DNA of 47,027 nucleotides from Alphaproteobacteria bacterium (GCA_009694045.1 SHVY01000023.1:1-47027); one strand, 5' to 3'. Numbered from the stretch's first letter, positions 11,360 to 20,436 are shown. The notes: generated from the sequence alone by a model not told the origin. Translations and numbers: made by a program.

Positions 11360-12295
11360 TCAGCCGCAGCCGAGGGCGTCCGCCTCGCCCTTCGCCTTCT
11401 TCTGGATCGTCGCCGAGGCGCCCGGGAACTTGTTGGCGAGCTCGGCGAAGGTCGCGCAGGCCTCGGCCTTCTTCTCCAGCTTGCCGAGCGAAACCCCGAG
11501 CTTCAGGAGGTTGTCGGGCGCCTTGCTGCCGTCGGGGAACTCGCGATACCCGCGCAGGAACGTCACCGCGGCACGGTTGTAGTCGCTGCGCATGAAATAC
11601 GTCGCCCCCAGCCAGTACAGCGCGTTGCCGGCCAACGGGTCCTCGGGGTACGCCTGGATGAAGGCGTTCAACGCCTGCTCCGCCTTGACGTAGTCGGCGG
11701 TGCTCAACAGCCCAAAGGCATAGTTGTACTGGTCCATCGGGCTGCCGGGGGGCAGCGGCTCCGCGCCCGTCGCCGCCGCGACCGGCTCGTCGGGCGAGGT
11801 CACCGTCAAGGTGCCGAGGGTGCCGCTGGACCCATCGCCGGCCGCCGTCGTCGCCCCCGCCGTCGCCGCCGGTTCCTGGCCCGTCGCGGCCGCCGGCGGC
11901 AGCGCCGCACCCCCGTGCTCCAGCGCCGAAAGGCGCAGGTCGAGGTCGGCGATCAGCTTGTCGAGCCGGGTCTCGATGGTCGCCACCCGGTGACTGATCT
12001 GTTCCATGTCCCCGCGCATCTGGCGGATGACCTGGTCTATCTCCGAAATCCGCACCTCGACCTGGGCCGCGGTCGCGCTTCCGGCCGTCTCGGAGCCGGA
12101 TGTGGCCGCCGACTCGGGCAGCGGTCCGCCGCTGTACACATAGCGCTGCAAATCCTTGAGGTCGGCCTGCAGCCGCTCGAGCTTCTGGGTCATCGCCTTG
12201 ACGTCGCTCGACTGCGCGCCCGCGGCGGTCGCGCCGCCAACCATCAGGGCAGCGATCAGGACCGCTCCCAGCACTCCGTCACGACAACGTTCCAT
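11360..12295 (-). CDS. cpoB: Tol-Pal system protein YbgF / CpoB
   Basis: 311 aa periplasmic protein. Signal peptide residues 1-28 (GVLGAVLIAALMVGGATAAG, then AQS cleavage site). Residues about 30-125 form a coiled-coil trimerisation region (MTQKLERLQADLKDLQRYV and MRGDMEQISHRVATIETRL). A Thr/Ala/Gly-rich linker follows. The C-terminal 120 residues are TPR repeats (YNYAFGLLSTADYVKAEQAL; NALYWLGATYFMRSDYNRA). In E. coli CpoB links Tol energisation to peptidoglycan synthesis at division. It is downstream of pal on the same strand. Start ATG at 12295 has GAGGGCG just before it. Confidence 0.93.
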   Translation of the reverse strand: MERCRDGVLGAVLIAALMVGGATAAGAQSSDVKAMTQKLERLQADLKDLQRYVYSGGPLPESAATSGSETAGSATAAQVEVRISEIDQVIRQMRGDMEQISHRVATIETRLDKLIADLDLRLSALEHGGAALPPAAATGQEPAATAGATTAAGDGSSGTLGTLTVTSPDEPVAAATGAEPLPPGSPMDQYNYAFGLLSTADYVKAEQALNAFIQAYPEDPLAGNALYWLGATYFMRSDYNRAAVTFLRGYREFPDGSKAPDNLLKLGVSLGKLEKKAEACATFAELANKFPGASATIQKKAKGEADALGCG

Positions 12296-12367
12296 CGCCC
12301 TCAAGGGGTCCGTCCCCAGCTTGGCCGCGGGTATTGTAGCGTGATTGGGAATTGCGGCGAAAGCGCG

Positions 12368-12409
12368 ACCGCCCGGTGTACCGGCCGAAAGGCCAGCGCA
12401 CCGGGCGGT
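12368..12409 (-). terminator. Strong hairpin between pal and ybgF
   Basis: ACCGCCCGGTG (12368-12378) pairs perfectly with CACCGGGCGGT (12399-12409), and inside it GGCC-GAAA-GGCC forms a second stem closed by a tetraloop. No T-run follows on either strand. It may attenuate transcription from pal into ybgF or protect the pal mRNA 3' end, rather than act as an intrinsic terminator. Confidence 0.45.
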
Positions 12410-12447
12410 TCAACCAAGGAGTCGGCGACGAGGATCGCCGCCGGTGG

Positions 12448-12954
12448 CTAGTTGACGATCGTCACGCCGCGACGGTTCTGCGACCAGGCCGCTTCGTTGC
12501 TGCCTTCGACCGCCGGACGCTCCTTGCCGTAGCTGATCGTCACGATCCGGTTGGGATCGACGCCCAGCGCGACCAGGAAGTTCTTGACCGAATTGGCGCG
12601 GCGATCGCCCAGCGCCAAGTTGTATTCGCGCGTGCCCCGCTCGTCGCAGTGGCCCTCGATCGTCACATTGACGTCGGGAAACTTCTGCATCCACTCGGCC
12701 TGTCGGGTCAGTGTGTCCTGGGCGTCGGCCCGCACGTCGTACATGTCGAAGTCGAAGAACACCCGATCACCGACGTTGACGACCAGATCCTCTTGGCTAC
12801 CCGGAACCGGGCCCGCCATGGTATCGCCGCCGGTCGTATCCGTCGTCGCGGTCGTGCCGCCGTCGCCGCCGGCATCGCCGGTCTCTTCCGGTGTCGTCTC
12901 GCATGCCGCCACCAGCAACAGCACGGCCGTAAGGCTGAACAGTTTTCCCCACAT
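12448..12954 (-). CDS. pal: Peptidoglycan-associated lipoprotein Pal
   Basis: 168 aa outer-membrane lipoprotein. Signal peptide ends in the lipobox LLVAAC, with the Cys at residue 20. A Gly/Thr/Asp-rich linker (about 25-50) leads to an OmpA-type peptidoglycan-binding domain: VFFDFDMYDV, NVTIEGHCDERGTREYNLAL (binding the diaminopimelate-containing stem peptide in this family), GDRRANSVKNFLVALGV and ISYGKERP. The ATG at 12954 has an excellent Shine-Dalgarno AAGGAG 10 nt upstream (12965-12970); an in-frame upstream start would lack this and precede the signal peptide. It follows tolB after 160 bp, a gap large enough for its own promoter. Confidence 0.97.
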   Translation of the reverse strand: MWGKLFSLTAVLLLVAACETTPEETGDAGGDGGTTATTDTTGGDTMAGPVPGSQEDLVVNVGDRVFFDFDMYDVRADAQDTLTRQAEWMQKFPDVNVTIEGHCDERGTREYNLALGDRRANSVKNFLVALGVDPNRIVTISYGKERPAVEGSNEAAWSQNRRGVTIVN

Positions 12955-13114
12955 TTGGAACGATCTCCTTGAGTGAAACGTTAGGACAAGCGGTGATGGA
13001 TGTCGCGACGCCTTAACGCACTGCGACAATCCCTGCAAGAACTTTGTATCGAGGCCCCTCCCGATACCGTCACGACCAGTCTACCGGCGGATTCGCCGGG
13101 TTTCAACTCCCGAC

Positions 13115-14431
13115 CTAGGGCAAGGACGGCGACCAGGCCGGATCGGACCCGTCCAGCGGCGTCACCACGAGTCGCTCGTTGTACCCCGTCAAATCGACGG
13201 AAAAGAGCTTCGAGACGTTACCTTTCGACGTCGGGGTCTCGCGGAAGAACATGATGACCCGCCCGTTCGGCGACCAGGTGGGGCCCTCGTCCAGATAGCT
13301 TTTGGTCAGCAGCCGCTCGCCGGAGCCGTCCGGCCGCATGACGCCGATGTAGAACAACCCCTTGTGCTGCTTGGTGAAGGCTATGAGGTCGCCGCGCGGC
13401 GACCAGACCGGCGTGGAATAGCGCCCGTCGCCGAAGCTGATGCGCTGGGGATTGGCACCGCTGGCGCTCATCACATAGAGCTGGGGCGACCCGCCACGGT
13501 CCGAATTGAACGCGATCCGGGACGAATCGGGGGCGAAGGACGGCGAGGTGTCGATCGCCGGATCCTTGGTGAGCTGGTCGATCCGCCGGGTCCGCAGATC
13601 CATGACGAAGATCTCGGAGTTGCCGCCGACCGACAGGCTCATGACGACCCGGTTGCCGTCGGGCGAGAAGCGCGGCGCGAAGGTCATGCCGGGAAAGTTG
13701 CCCAGAAGCTCCTGCTGCCCCGTGTCGATGTTGTGGATGTACACCCGGGGCGTGTCGTTGAAGTACGACATGAAGGTGATCTCCTGCGCCGTCGGCGAGA
13801 AGCGCGGGGTCAGCACCAGATCGTCGCCGTTGGTCAGGAACCGGTGATTGGCGCCATCCTGGTCCATCATCGCCAGACGTTTCACGCGCCGGGTCGCGGC
13901 TCCGGTCTCCGAGACATAGACGACGCGCGTATCGAAATAGCCATCCTCGCCCGTCACCCGCTTGTAGATCGCGTCGGCGATCTTGTGGGCGACGCGCCGC
14001 CAGTTGGACGGGACCGTGCGGAAGGTGAAACCCGTCATCTGCGATTCGGCGAACGTATCCCACAGGCGGAACGTCGCCTGCAACCGCCCGTCCGCCTCGA
14101 TGCCGACGTTGCCGGTGACCAGAAGCTGGGAGTTGATCTGGCGCCAGTCGCCGAAGCTCGGCTGCAAGGCGATCGCCTCGGGCTGCTGGATGAAGGCGCG
14201 GGTGTCGATCGCGCGGAACAGGCCGGAGCGTTCCAGGTCCGCCGCCACCACCGTCGCGACGTCGCGGCCGACCTGCTCGGTTTCGCCGCCGCCCAGCAGC
14301 CGGGTCACCGCCACGGGGATGGGATCCACCACGCCCTGGGTGATGTCGATGCTGAGCTCGGCCCGGGCGAGTTGTGCCGGCAGCACCAGGACCGCGAGGG
14401 CCAGGAGGTAGAGGGAAGCGATCTTGTTCAT
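13115..14431 (-). CDS. tolB: Tol-Pal system beta-propeller protein TolB
   Basis: 438 aa periplasmic protein. The signal peptide covers residues 1-24 ([20 protein letters not shown]). Residues 25-165 are the N-terminal D2-type domain ([23 protein letters not shown]), and the rest is a six-bladed beta-propeller with WD40-like PD40 repeats, each around an [FW]SPDG-like motif ([67 protein letters not shown]). TolB binds Pal and is released by TolA. ATG at 14431 overlaps the tolA stop by 4 bp (ATGA). A small hairpin (13084-13099) lies just downstream. Confidence 0.97.
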   Translation of the reverse strand: MNKIASLYLLALAVLVLPAQLARAELSIDITQGVVDPIPVAVTRLLGGGETEQVGRDVATVVAADLERSGLFRAIDTRAFIQQPEAIALQPSFGDWRQINSQLLVTGNVGIEADGRLQATFRLWDTFAESQMTGFTFRTVPSNWRRVAHKIADAIYKRVTGEDGYFDTRVVYVSETGAATRRVKRLAMMDQDGANHRFLTNGDDLVLTPRFSPTAQEITFMSYFNDTPRVYIHNIDTGQQELLGNFPGMTFAPRFSPDGNRVVMSLSVGGNSEIFVMDLRTRRIDQLTKDPAIDTSPSFAPDSSRIAFNSDRGGSPQLYVMSASGANPQRISFGDGRYSTPVWSPRGDLIAFTKQHKGLFYIGVMRPDGSGERLLTKSYLDEGPTWSPNGRVIMFFRETPTSKGNVSKLFSVDLTGYNERLVVTPLDGSDPAWSPSLP

Positions 14432-15366
14432 GGGCCAATCATCCTGCTGGGATCGAAGGTCATCGTGATGTCGCGCCAGGTTTCGTACTTCTCCGTGGGC
14501 AGGCCCTTCAAGGGGCTTGCCTTGAGCACCGCGCGGTAGGCGCTTTCCGCCGCGGCGCGATAATACTCCTGTCCGGCCCGGCCCATGCGGGCTTGATCCA
14601 GGATCTCGGCCCGCAGCACCTGCCCGTCCGGGGCCAGCATGATGCGAATCTCGACCCGCAGGTCGCCGGCCTCGGGCGCCCCGGAGGGCACGATCCAGTT
14701 CTCCTCGATCTGCCGCCGGATGGCGTCGATCTCGGACAGGGTGATCTGCGCCGACGACGTCTCGGTCAGTGCCCCCTCGAGGGTCGCGAGGTCCAATTCC
14801 AGCTCCGGCTGGGGCAAGGGTTCCGGCGCCGGCTCCTCGGCGCTCTTGTCCAACAGGGCGACGGCTTCCAGCACCGTGGCGAAGTCTTGCGCCGGCTTGG
14901 CCGCGGGCGGCTTCGGCTTTGCCGTGGGAGTCGGCGCCGACGCGGTCGTCGACTCGGGTTCCGGCTCCGGTTCCGGTTCCGGTTCCGGCAACGGCTCCGG
15001 CGCCGGTTCTGGAATCGGCTCGGGCTCTGGAATCGGCTTTGGTTCCGGCTCCGGCTCTGGTTCCGGCTCCGGCTCTGGTTCCGGCTCCGGCTCTGGTTCG
15101 GGCTCCGGTTCGGGTGGTGGCGGCAAGGCCGCCGGTGGCTCCTCCGGTGGGGGCGGCGGTTCCGGCTCCGGTTCGGGTTCCGGCTCCGGTTCCGGCTTGG
15201 GCACGGGCGGCGGGGCCGTGGTCTCCTCGGCGAGGGTATAGATCTCGACCCGGATCGATTGCTCGATCACCGGCTCGCGGTCGAACAGTTCCGGCAGGCC
15301 GAAGTAGACCAGCAGCAGGACCGATCCATGCAGGGTGGCCGAAATCCACGCGGCCCGCCGAATCAT
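14428..15366 (-). CDS. tolA: TolA-like energy-transducing protein (TonB-type C-terminus)
   Basis: 312 aa. One membrane anchor at residues about 7-27 ([20 protein letters not shown]), then a long Pro-Glu spacer (about 50-140) with (EP)n runs, an alpha-helical part (LLDKSAEEP to [18 protein letters not shown]) and a C-terminal TonB/TolA domain ([51 protein letters not shown]). It spans the periplasm and transmits the proton-motive force of TolQR to TolB-Pal. The spacer is encoded by hexanucleotide-like repeats (GGTTCC/GGCTCC on the plus strand, about 14953-15200) and is likely to vary in length. Overlaps tolB by 4 bp. The start lies within a 25-bp tandem repeat. Confidence 0.93.
   Translation of the reverse strand: MIRRAAWISATLHGSVLLLVYFGLPELFDREPVIEQSIRVEIYTLAEETTAPPPVPKPEPEPEPEPEPEPPPPPEEPPAALPPPPEPEPEPEPEPEPEPEPEPEPEPEPKPIPEPEPIPEPAPEPLPEPEPEPEPEPESTTASAPTPTAKPKPPAAKPAQDFATVLEAVALLDKSAEEPAPEPLPQPELELDLATLEGALTETSSAQITLSEIDAIRRQIEENWIVPSGAPEAGDLRVEIRIMLAPDGQVLRAEILDQARMGRAGQEYYRAAAESAYRAVLKASPLKGLPTEKYETWRDITMTFDPSRMIGP
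14953..15200. repeat. Low-complexity hexanucleotide repeat tract inside tolA
   Basis: The plus strand runs through many copies of GGTTCC and GGCTCC with short interruptions, encoding Glu-Pro repeats on the minus strand. All units are multiples of 3 nt, so changes in copy number would lengthen or shorten the TolA periplasmic spacer without frameshift. Confidence 0.8.
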
Positions 15367-15439
15367 GGCTTCACGCGCCCGCCGGCTTCATGGCTTCATT
15401 CGCCTTCCGGCATCTTGGTTTCACTCGCCCTCCGGCTCG
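15365..15439 (-). repeat. Three 25-bp tandem repeats at the tolR-tolA junction
   Basis: Units at 15365-15389, 15390-15414 and 15415-15439 share the pattern TGG-TTCA-CGCC-CCGGC on the plus strand, with a few substitutions each. The rightmost unit encodes the end of TolR (EPEGE and the stop). The other two look like duplications of that end. On the minus strand they form two tiny ORFs, 15413-15396 (5 codons) and 15391-15371 (6 codons), each ending in TGA a few bases before the next ATG. The last ATG is the tolA start. Confidence 0.75.
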
Positions 15440-15864
15440 GTGGGCAGCTCGGTGATCAGGGCCACGTTGCCGAATCCGGCCTGGTTGATCATGCCCATGA
15501 CCGCCATGACGCGCCCGTAGTCGATCGCCCGATCGCCCCGCACGAACACCCGCGCCTCGGGATTGTTCTCGGACACCGCGAGCAGCCGTGGCCCCAGATC
15601 CGCCAGGGCGACTTCGGTGTCCTCCAGGAACAGCTTGCCCATGGCATCGACCGAGACGACCAGGGGCTCGTCCTCGCCCTGGATCTCGCTCGCCTGGGTC
15701 TTCGGCAGATCGACCTGCACACCCACGGTCAGCAGCGGCGCCGCGACCATGAAGATCACCAGCAGCACCAGCATCACGTCGACCATCGGCGTGACGTTGA
15801 TCTCGCTCATCGGCCGATGCCGACGGCGCCCGCGCGCCCCCCGGGTGGCGACGGTTGCGCCCAT
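15421..15864 (-). CDS. tolR: Tol-Pal system protein TolR (ExbD/TolR family)
   Basis: 147 aa. One membrane helix (residues about 30-49: [20 protein letters not shown]) contains the conserved Asp of the proton path (MVDVML), preceded by the family motif [12 protein letters not shown]. The periplasmic domain has VQVDLPKT and [20 protein letters not shown], typical of ExbD/TolR. With TolQ it forms the proton-driven motor of the Tol system. Its start overlaps the tolQ stop by one base (TGATG). Its last codons lie in a tandem repeat. Confidence 0.96.
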   Translation of the reverse strand: MGATVATRGARGRRRHRPMSEINVTPMVDVMLVLLVIFMVAAPLLTVGVQVDLPKTQASEIQGEDEPLVVSVDAMGKLFLEDTEVALADLGPRLLAVSENNPEARVFVRGDRAIDYGRVMAVMGMINQAGFGNVALITELPTEPEGE

Positions 15865-16598
15865 CAGACTTGCTTCTCGTCGAGCTGCCGCGAGAGCAGC
15901 GAGTGGAACTCGGCGGAGAAGTGCTCGAGCCGGTTGCCGTAGCGGTCGAGGTCGGCGGACAGCTTGTTGTAGGCGACCACCGCCGGGATCGCGGCGATCA
16001 GACCGATGGCGGTGGCGAACAGCGCCTCGGCGATGCCCGGCGCCACCACCGCGAGCGAGGTGTTCTTGCTGAGCGCGATCGCCTGGAAGCTGTTCATGAT
16101 GCCCCAGACCGTGCCGAACAGCCCGATGAACGGCGCGGTCGAGCCGACGGTGGCGAGGAACCCGAGGTACCGCTCCAGCCGTTCCAGCTCGCGGTCCACG
16201 GTCACCTGCATCGCCTGGCCGATGCGCTGCTGCAGGCCGGCGCGCAGCTTCTCGTCGGCGATCGCGACGCCCCGCTTCACGGCCCGCCGCCATTCGGTCA
16301 TCGCCGCAGCGAAGACCGCCGCCATGGGATGATCCGGGCGACTGCCAACCCGATCGAACAGGTCCTCGAGCGAGCCGCCCGACCAGAACGCGTCCTCGAA
16401 TTTCTCGGCCTGGGACCGCAGCCGCGCGAAGCGCATCAGCTTCTCGAAGATGATCGTCCAGCTCCAGAACGACGCGGCCAGCAGCATCAAGATCACCAGC
16501 TTGACGATGATGTCGGCGTGCAGAACCAAGCCGATGATCGAGAGATCCGGGGCCACCGAGCCGTCGATGGCCACCGCTTGAACGGTGGTCGTGTCCAT
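15864..16598 (-). CDS. tolQ: Tol-Pal system protein TolQ (MotA/TolQ/ExbB family)
   Basis: 244 aa inner-membrane proton channel subunit. Three membrane helices: residues about 30-50 ([20 protein letters not shown]), about 148-168 ([20 protein letters not shown]) and about 185-210 ([20 protein letters not shown]). The motifs [16 protein letters not shown] and [15 protein letters not shown] are the signature of the family, with Thr and Glu residues lining the proton path. Placed between ybgC and tolR as in most proteobacteria, 18 bp downstream of ybgC. Confidence 0.97.
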   Translation of the reverse strand: MDTTTVQAVAIDGSVAPDLSIIGLVLHADIIVKLVILMLLAASFWSWTIIFEKLMRFARLRSQAEKFEDAFWSGGSLEDLFDRVGSRPDHPMAAVFAAAMTEWRRAVKRGVAIADEKLRAGLQQRIGQAMQVTVDRELERLERYLGFLATVGSTAPFIGLFGTVWGIMNSFQAIALSKNTSLAVVAPGIAEALFATAIGLIAAIPAVVAYNKLSADLDRYGNRLEHFSAEFHSLLSRQLDEKQV

Positions 16599-16616
16599 GC
16601 TTTCTCTGGTCTCCCG

Positions 16617-17033
16617 TTATGACCCGGATGTCAGGTACGTCGCCAGCGCCCGCCGCAAATCACCGGGCAGCCGTCGCGGCCGACCGGACGCGGCGACGAA
16701 GGCCAGGCGCACGTCCAGCCGGGCCAGTTCGTCCCCGCCCCGCCGCACCGATTGCCGCAGATCCGCCGTGGCGCCGCCGACGCTCCCGGGCCGCGTCTCG
16801 ACCACCAGTTCGTCGTCCAGCCGCGCTGGCTTCAGGTAGTCGATAACGCAACGCCGCACGGCGAAGGCGGCGCCGTGATCGGCCGCGAGGTTGGTGTGGT
16901 CGTAGCCGGCTTGGCGCAGCAATTCGGTCCGCGCCCGCTCGGCGAACCGCAGGTAGTTCGCGTAGTACACGATCCCCGCCGCATCGGTGTCCTCGTAGTA
17001 GACCCGCATGGCAAAGCGGTGCGCCTCAGCCAT
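16617..17033 (-). CDS. ybgC: Tol-Pal system-associated acyl-CoA thioesterase YbgC
   Basis: 138 aa hot-dog fold thioesterase. [26 protein letters not shown] (residues about 12-37) contains the catalytic Asp and the helix motif of the 4-hydroxybenzoyl-CoA thioesterase-like YbgC group. It hydrolyses short-chain or phospholipid-related acyl-CoA/ACP thioesters in the cytoplasm. It overlaps the ruvB 3' end by 8 bp and is followed by tolQ, the usual position at the head of the tol cluster. Confidence 0.95.
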   Translation of the reverse strand: MAEAHRFAMRVYYEDTDAAGIVYYANYLRFAERARTELLRQAGYDHTNLAADHGAAFAVRRCVIDYLKPARLDDELVVETRPGSVGGATADLRQSVRRGGDELARLDVRLAFVAASGRPRRLPGDLRRALATYLTSGS

Positions 17034-18078
17034 CGCCGGCGTCCTCGCCCATGGCGGCTAGAAGGTCGAGCTGGCCGCCGAACCCGCGCGGCACCTCGCG
17101 GCCCAGGTGCGTGAAGCTCGCCGGCGTCAGCATGCGGCCGCGCGGTGTGCGCTTGAGGAACCCCTGCTGGATGAGGAACGGCTCGATCACCTCTTCCAGG
17201 GCATCGCGATGTTCGGACAGGGCGGCGGCCACGGTATCGACCCCCACCGGTCCGCCGCCGTAGTTGTCGGCGATACAGGCGAGATAGCGCCGATCCATCG
17301 CGTCCAGCCCGCGGGTGTCCACCTCCAGCCGGTCGAGCGCCCGGTCCGCCGCCTTGCCGTCGATCGTCGCCCGGCCTTCGACCGCCGCGAAATCGCGGAT
17401 GCGGCGCAACAGGCGGCCGGCGACCCGCGGCGTGCCGCGCGCCCGGCGGGCGATCTCGCGCGCGCCCTCGGGCGTCAGGGTCATGTCGAGGACGCGGGCA
17501 CCGCGCCGCACCACCTCGATCATGTCGTCGAGGCCATAGAAGTCGAGCCGCGCCGGGATGCCGAAGCGTTCGCGCAACGGCGTGGTCAGCAGCCCCGATC
17601 GGGTCGTGGCGCCGACCAGGGTGAACTTCGGCAGGTCGAGCTTCAGGGATCGCGCCGACGGTCCCTCGCCGATGATCAGGTCGAGCTGGAAGTCCTCCAT
17701 CGCCGGGTACAGCACCTCCTCGACCACGGGGGCCAGGCGGTGGATCTCGTCGATGAAGAGGACATCGCGGGGCTCCAGGTTGGTCAGCAGGGCGGCGAGG
17801 TCGCCGGCCTTGGCGATCACCGGTCCCGAGGTCGAGCGGAAGCCGACCCCCAGTTCGCGGGCGACGATCTGGGCCAGCGTCGTCTTGCCGAGCCCAGGCG
17901 GGCCGTGCAGCAGGACGTGGTCCAGGGCCTCGCCCCGGCCGCGCGCGGCGGTGATGAACACCCGCAGGTTGTCGCACACCGCCCGCTGCCCGACGAAGTC
18001 GGCGAGCCGCTGCGGCCGCATGGTCGCATCCGGGTCGCCGCCCTGGGCCTCCGGTTTCACCAGCCGCTCGGGCGTCAT
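17026..18078 (-). CDS. ruvB: Holliday junction branch migration ATPase RuvB
   Basis: 350 aa AAA+ motor that drives branch migration together with RuvA. Walker [10 protein letters not shown] (about residues 59-67), Walker [10 protein letters not shown], sensor 1 GATTRSG, arginine-finger region [12 protein letters not shown], and the winged-helix C-terminus with [14 protein letters not shown]-terminal [12 protein letters not shown] is typical of RuvB. ATG at 18078 overlaps the ruvA stop (ATGA). Confidence 0.98.
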   Translation of the reverse strand: MTPERLVKPEAQGGDPDATMRPQRLADFVGQRAVCDNLRVFITAARGRGEALDHVLLHGPPGLGKTTLAQIVARELGVGFRSTSGPVIAKAGDLAALLTNLEPRDVLFIDEIHRLAPVVEEVLYPAMEDFQLDLIIGEGPSARSLKLDLPKFTLVGATTRSGLLTTPLRERFGIPARLDFYGLDDMIEVVRRGARVLDMTLTPEGAREIARRARGTPRVAGRLLRRIRDFAAVEGRATIDGKAADRALDRLEVDTRGLDAMDRRYLACIADNYGGGPVGVDTVAAALSEHRDALEEVIEPFLIQQGFLKRTPRGRMLTPASFTHLGREVPRGFGGQLDLLAAMGEDAGDG

Positions 18079-18668
18079 CGGGCCAACTCCTTGAGCCCGG
18101 CGCGGACCAGGGTCTCGACCGTGGTGGTGCCGGCGCCGAGCCCGCGCGACGCCTCGGCGATCGCGACGAAGGCCTCGGAGCGGCCATAGCCGAGGTTGAC
18201 CAGGACCGACACGGCATCGCGTTCGGGCGTGCCCGGCTCCGCCCGCGATCCGGCGGCGGGACCAAGCTCGGGCGCCTTGTCCTTCAGCTCGGCGACGATG
18301 CGCTGCGCCAGCTTCGGCCCGACCCCGCTCGCGCGGCCGACCGCCGCCTTGTCGGCGGCCCCGATCGCCCGCACCAGGTCGTCGACCGCCAGCACGCTCA
18401 AGACCGCGAGGGCGACCTTGGGCCCGACCCCTTGCACGGTCTGCAGCAACCGGAACCATTCGCGCTCGATCGCGTCGTGGAACCCGAACAGGACGATGCG
18501 GTCGTCGCGGATCTGGGTCTCCACCAGCAGGCGGGCCGGCTTGCCCCCCGGCGGCAGGGCGGCCAGGGTCTTCGCCGACGCGGACAGCAGATAGCCGACC
18601 CCGCCCACGTCCAGGATCGCCCAGCCGTCTCCCGTCTCGTCGACCAGGCCGGTCAGCTTGCCGATCAT
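18075..18668 (-). CDS. ruvA: Holliday junction binding protein RuvA
   Basis: 197 aa. Domain I is an OB-fold ([31 protein letters not shown]) and domain II has two helix-hairpin-helix motifs ([37 protein letters not shown]) that bind the four-way junction. Domain III near the C-terminus ([16 protein letters not shown]) contacts RuvB. Overlaps ruvC and ruvB by 4 bp on either side, so all three Ruv proteins come from one transcript. Confidence 0.98.
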   Translation of the reverse strand: MIGKLTGLVDETGDGWAILDVGGVGYLLSASAKTLAALPPGGKPARLLVETQIRDDRIVLFGFHDAIEREWFRLLQTVQGVGPKVALAVLSVLAVDDLVRAIGAADKAAVGRASGVGPKLAQRIVAELKDKAPELGPAAGSRAEPGTPERDAVSVLVNLGYGRSEAFVAIAEASRGLGAGTTTVETLVRAGLKELAR

Positions 18669-19165
18669 GAGGCCGCGGCCCAGGCCCGCGTGGTCGCGTG
18701 ATGGGCGTGGCAGATGGCGATGGCCAATGCATCGGCGGCGTCGTCGCCGGCGATCTCCACCCCCGGCAACAGGCGCCTGACCATGGCCTGGACCTGGGAT
18801 TTCTCGGCGTTGCCGTTGCCGACCACGGCCTTCTTCACCAGCCGGGCGGCGTATTCACTGAGCGGGATGCCGGCCGCAGCCACCGCCAGCATGGCAACGC
18901 CACGGGCCATGCCGAGCTTCAGGGCCGAGCCCGGGTTGCGGCTCACGAAGATCGCCTCGACGCCGGCCTGGTCCGGGCGGTGGCTGGCCAGCACCTCGCC
19001 CAGTCCCTGATAGATCGAGCGCAGGCGCAGGGCGTCGTCCTGCTTGGGCGGCGGCGCGATCTCGCCGTTGGCGACGTGGCTGATGCGGTTGCCGTCGACG
19101 TCGATGATGCCCCAGCCGGTGCAGATCAGGCCGGGATCGAGCCCCAGGTGCCGGGACACAGCCAT
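18665..19165 (-). CDS. ruvC: Holliday junction endonuclease RuvC
   Basis: 166 aa resolvase that cuts the RuvAB-bound junction. Catalytic acidic residues: Asp in [13 protein letters not shown] (residues 7-19), Glu in [18 protein letters not shown] (about 69), and the Asp pair in [17 protein letters not shown] near the C-terminus. ATG at 19165 lies 3 bp after the yebC stop, giving the common yebC-ruvCAB operon. Confidence 0.97.
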   Translation of the reverse strand: MAVSRHLGLDPGLICTGWGIIDVDGNRISHVANGEIAPPPKQDDALRLRSIYQGLGEVLASHRPDQAGVEAIFVSRNPGSALKLGMARGVAMLAVAAAGIPLSEYAARLVKKAVVGNGNAEKSQVQAMVRRLLPGVEIAGDDAADALAIAICHAHHATTRAWAAAS

Positions 19166-19168
19166 GTC

Positions 19169-19915
19169 TTAAGCGTCGAACCGGGCGAGCACGTCATCGG
19201 CTACGTCGAAGTTGGAGATCACGGTTTGGACGTCGTCGTTGTCCTCGAGCGAATCGATCAGCTTGAACAGGGTCTCGGCCGCGTCGTCGGCCACCGGCAC
19301 CCGGGCGCCCGGACGCCATGTCAGCTTGGCGCTGGCGGGTTCGCCGAGCGCCGCCTCCAGCTTCTCGCGCACCGCGTTGAGGGTGTCGGTGTCGCAGAAG
19401 ATCTCGTGGCCATCGTCCCAGGATTCCACATCGTTGGCCCCGGCCTCCAGGGCGACATCGAAGACCTTTTCGGCGCTGCCCGCCGCCGCCGGATAGGCGA
19501 TCAGGCCGACCCGTTGAAACTGGAAACTCACGCTGCCGGTCTCGGCCAGCGCCCCGCCGTGCTTGCCGAACGCCGTGCGCACCTCGGAGGCGGTGCGGTT
19601 GCGATTGTCGGTCAGGGCCTCGACGATGATCGCCGTGCCACCGGGGCCGTAGCCCTCGTAGCGCACTTCCTCGTAGGCGCCGCCTTCGCCGCCCGTGCCC
19701 TTCTTGATCGCCCGTTCGACCGTGTCGCGGGACATGTTGGCCGCGCGCGCCGCCAGGATCGCCGCCCGCAGGCGCGGATTGAACGCCGGATCGGGCAGGC
19801 CCTGCTTCGCCGAAACGGTCAGCTCTCGGATCAATTTGGTGAAGACTTTCGCCCGCTTGGCATCCTGCGCACCCTTGCGGTGCATGATGCCTTTCCAATG
19901 TGAATGGCCCGCCAT
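19169..19915 (-). CDS. yebC: YebC/PmpR family protein
   Basis: 248 aa from [20 protein letters not shown], the family-defining N-terminus; an in-frame upstream ATG at 19963 is ignored because the family always begins here. Further motifs: [16 protein letters not shown] (about residues 56-71), [20 protein letters not shown] (about 80-99) and [13 protein letters not shown]. YebC proteins are known as transcription regulators near ruvCAB, and some members act in translation by relieving ribosome stalling. First gene of the yebC-ruvCAB-ybgC-tol series here. Confidence 0.96.
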   Translation of the reverse strand: MAGHSHWKGIMHRKGAQDAKRAKVFTKLIRELTVSAKQGLPDPAFNPRLRAAILAARAANMSRDTVERAIKKGTGGEGGAYEEVRYEGYGPGGTAIIVEALTDNRNRTASEVRTAFGKHGGALAETGSVSFQFQRVGLIAYPAAAGSAEKVFDVALEAGANDVESWDDGHEIFCDTDTLNAVREKLEAALGEPASAKLTWRPGARVPVADDAAETLFKLIDSLEDNDDVQTVISNFDVADDVLARFDA

Positions 19916-20026
19916 GAGCCTCCGCCCCTTAACGTCCGCCTCGCCGGGCGCGGACCATACCACATCCCGTCGAGGTCGGAAGTCTATGAACCTATTGGTA
20001 GTTTATGGCGGGATTGGGGCCGTCGT

Positions 20027-20074
20027 GGTCCGACCCAAACGCATGATTCGCAATCATCGTGTTTGGGACGGACC
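20027..20074. repeat. 48-nt near-perfect inverted repeat upstream of yebC
   Basis: Left arm 20027-20048 begins GGTCCGACCCAAAC; right arm 20052-20074 ends GTTTGGGACGGACC. They pair with two mismatches and a one-base bulge around the 3-nt loop CGC; the innermost part reads ATGATT-CGC-AATCAT. It could be an operator for a dimeric regulator, a structured RNA leader of yebC, or a mobile-element relic. Confidence 0.55.
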
Positions 20075-20110
20075 AAAGGATCAGAGCCTTAAACTCTGGG
20101 GTTCGGCCAA

Positions 20111-20140
20111 AAATTAAAGAGCCGCCATTGAGGGCGGCTC
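20111..20140 (-). terminator. Rho-independent terminator, minus strand
   Basis: A perfect 8-bp stem of GAGCCGCC (20119-20126) and GGCGGCTC (20133-20140) with a 6-nt loop is followed on the minus strand by TTTAATTTTT. It would end transcripts coming from the DUF1192 gene (stop at 20254) or from a small RNA starting in the 113 bp between them. Confidence 0.65.
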
Positions 20141-20253
20141 GAAGTTTACAGGGAGGCTTCACGAAATCCGGGATCATCAAACAATGAGGGACTTCACCGA
20201 ATGCCGGGCACGATAAGGGGGCGCGGTAAACAATTGGTTAACGCGGACCGATC

Positions 20254-20436
20254 TCACCGGCGAAAAACCGAATCGGCCGCCGATCGGGCCCCGTGCTTGC
20301 GCCCGATCGTCTCCCGGACGCGCGCGATTTCTCGTTCCAGATCAGCGATATACTCGTTGAGGGCGGTCAGCGACATGGACTCGAGATCGCGTGGCTTGGG
20401 GGCCGCGGGGCGGGGTTCCAATTCGTCGGGGTTCAT
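20254..20436 (-). CDS. DUF1192 family protein
   Basis: 60 aa. Acidic N-terminus (MNPDELEPRPAAPKPRDLES) and then a coiled-coil-like helix (SLTALNEYIADLEREIARVR) and ETIGRKHGARSAADSVF: the typical alphaproteobacterial DUF1192 pattern. Small, soluble, cytoplasmic, of unknown function. Divergent from the quinone oxidoreductase gene, whose start is 69 bp away; in many alphaproteobacteria these two and a TrcR-type gene are neighbours, as here. Confidence 0.85.
   Translation of the reverse strand: MNPDELEPRPAAPKPRDLESMSLTALNEYIADLEREIARVRETIGRKHGARSAADSVFRR

Larger units (their letters stand above)
19916..20253. other. Intergenic region between yebC and the DUF1192 gene, rich in hairpins
   Basis: A 338-bp gap without a credible ORF (short frames on either strand lack family features). 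It is clearly AT-richer than its surroundings and holds three hairpins: 20027-20074, a small one at 20082-20098 (CAGAG and CTCTG), and a minus-strand terminator at 20119-20140. The yebC promoter should lie in 19916-20026. 20141-20253 shows nothing recognisable; a small RNA on the minus strand ending at the terminator is possible. Confidence 0.6.

Noticed and set aside
13115-15349. 744-codon minus-strand ORF joining tolB with an upstream part
   Set aside because: The upstream half is another frame of tolA (repeat-coded Gly/Ala/Arg runs). TolB starts at 14431 with a clear signal peptide.
15365-15439. CRISPR-like repeats
   Set aside because: Units are directly adjacent without spacers and are derived from the tolR coding end.
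19992-20180. 62-codon minus-strand ORF in the yebC upstream region
   Set aside because: It runs through the terminator hairpin and the inverted repeat, has no family features and lacks a ribosome binding site.
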